11,383 bases of DNA, taken from assembly GCA_019418225.1 (NCBI GenBank), contig DYCF01000044.1:1-11383 (forward strand), written 5' to 3'. Both the position numbers and the translations under genes were made by a program. Each line of letters opens with the position of its first letter. Position 1 is the stretch's first letter. This DNA comes from Clostridiales bacterium. Its GTDB lineage: Bacteria; Bacillota; Clostridia; Lachnospirales; Cellulosilyticaceae. The notes beneath the pieces were generated by a model that did no database searches, had not been told where the DNA came from, and saw nothing but the letters and a program-made list of their open reading frames with translations. This document shows positions 11,112-11,383 of the stretch, one piece after another.

Positions 11112-11359
11112 ATAGGGAAGGTTAGTAGAAAGGGGGGCAGCTGGTGAGTTGCCCCCTTCTAGCTACTCCTTCCGTGATTTGTGAACCTCTAAGTTCGAGA
11201 TACAAAGCAACGTGGTGAACTCGCGCGCACGTTTCACTGCGCTGCTCAAACAGCACCACTAAAGGCGCTTTGTATCTCTTCACTAAGAGGTTCATCAAAT
11301 CACTCCATAGGTAGACTAGTAGGGGTCAACTTACCAGCTTTTTTTCTACAGACCTATTT
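11110..11359. repeat. About 250-nt fold-back (MITE-like or structured-RNA) element
   Basis: The DNA here is much richer in GC than its surroundings. Left segments pair with right ones in reverse order: AAATAGG (11110-11116) with CCTATTT (11353-11359), AGCTGGTGAGTTG with CAACTTACCAGCT (11139-11151, 11327-11339), GTGATTTG with CAAATCAC, TGAACCTCT with AGAGGTTCA, and GAGATACAAAGC (11197-11208) with GCTTTGTATCTC (11267-11278). Inside the loop GTGGTG (11212) pairs with CACCAC (11254), and GCTG-CTCAAA-CAGC forms a small hairpin. Seven Ts (11339-11345) follow the main arm. I see no open frame. It may be a palindromic mobile repeat or a structured RNA that also terminates the TM2 transcript. Confidence 0.7.
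11116..11173 (+). terminator. Local hairpin competing with the long fold-back
   Basis: GGAAGG, TAG, TAGAA and GGGGGCA (ending 11139) pair with TGCCCCC (11150-11156), TTCTA, CTA and CCTTCC (11168-11173), about 21 pairs with small bulges. No T-run follows. The TGCCCCC strand is also needed for the long-range pairing with GGGGTCA (11322-11328), so the two folds exclude each other, as in an attenuator. Confidence 0.5.
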
Positions 11360-11383
11360 GGGGGAGAGAGAAAAAAGTGAGGT

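Noticed and set aside
11112..11345. T-box or other named riboswitch
   Set aside because: I could not find the T-box anti-terminator consensus or another riboswitch core; the structure is dominated by one long inverted repeat.

Overview
The DNA is strongly AT-rich. Genes are spaced with near-consensus AGGAGG-type ribosome binding sites, TTG and GTG starts are common, and the promoters look sigma-A like. With a class B sortase and a TM2 protein on the right, this points to a low-GC Gram-positive bacterium, most likely a clostridial (Lachnospiraceae-like) genome. I cannot name the species. The middle of the window looks like a replicon (plasmid or phage-plasmid) that is, or once was, integrated. 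The right end looks chromosomal.

Left block (1-3715). The tail of an unidentified gene is followed by two leftward genes: a secreted small protein and a TraX-family membrane protein with a TTG start. A possible gene remnant then ends exactly on a rightward terminator. Next is a rightward pair, a papain/C39-like cysteine peptidase candidate and a 46-residue hydrophobic peptide, closed by its own terminator. An independent lipoprotein gene with its own promoter and terminator follows.

Replication and partition block (3713-6522). Two DnaA-box-like 9-mers lie beside two 19-bp iteron-like direct repeats and an AT-only tract, which together look like a replication origin. A 52-residue Arc/CopG-like ribbon-helix-helix protein is encoded leftward, with its own promoter and terminator. 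Facing it is a rightward operon behind a TTGACA-17-TATATT promoter flanked by two identical-type palindromes (GGTTG-N3-CAACC). Its genes are a winged-helix replication-type protein, a small membrane protein, a second ribbon-helix-helix protein, a 75-residue unknown and a ParM-type actin-like ATPase. The RHH gene precedes parM, the reverse of the textbook parMR order.

Accessory block (6530-8620). This is a run of small phage-type genes: a 23-residue ORF, a YopX-family protein, several unknowns, a CxxC zinc protein with a non-ATG start, and an excisionase-like HTH protein. Several are separated by a reused leader of the form stop + AATCAGAGTTTG + ribosome binding site.

Switch and boundary (8595-9430). 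A leftward XRE repressor faces a strong rightward promoter whose elements are covered by a 30-bp-period direct repeat. The gene it drives is interrupted by an A8 run and reads through only with a -1 shift. A bidirectional terminator follows, then an 11-bp perfect tandem repeat and a 12-bp perfect hairpin that probably terminates the sortase gene.

Right block (9524-11383). This holds a leftward class B sortase, a structured intergenic region, and a rightward zinc-ribbon/TM2 membrane protein. Immediately after the TM2 stop codon is a GC-richer, about 250-nt fold-back element with mutually exclusive hairpins and a terminal T7 run.
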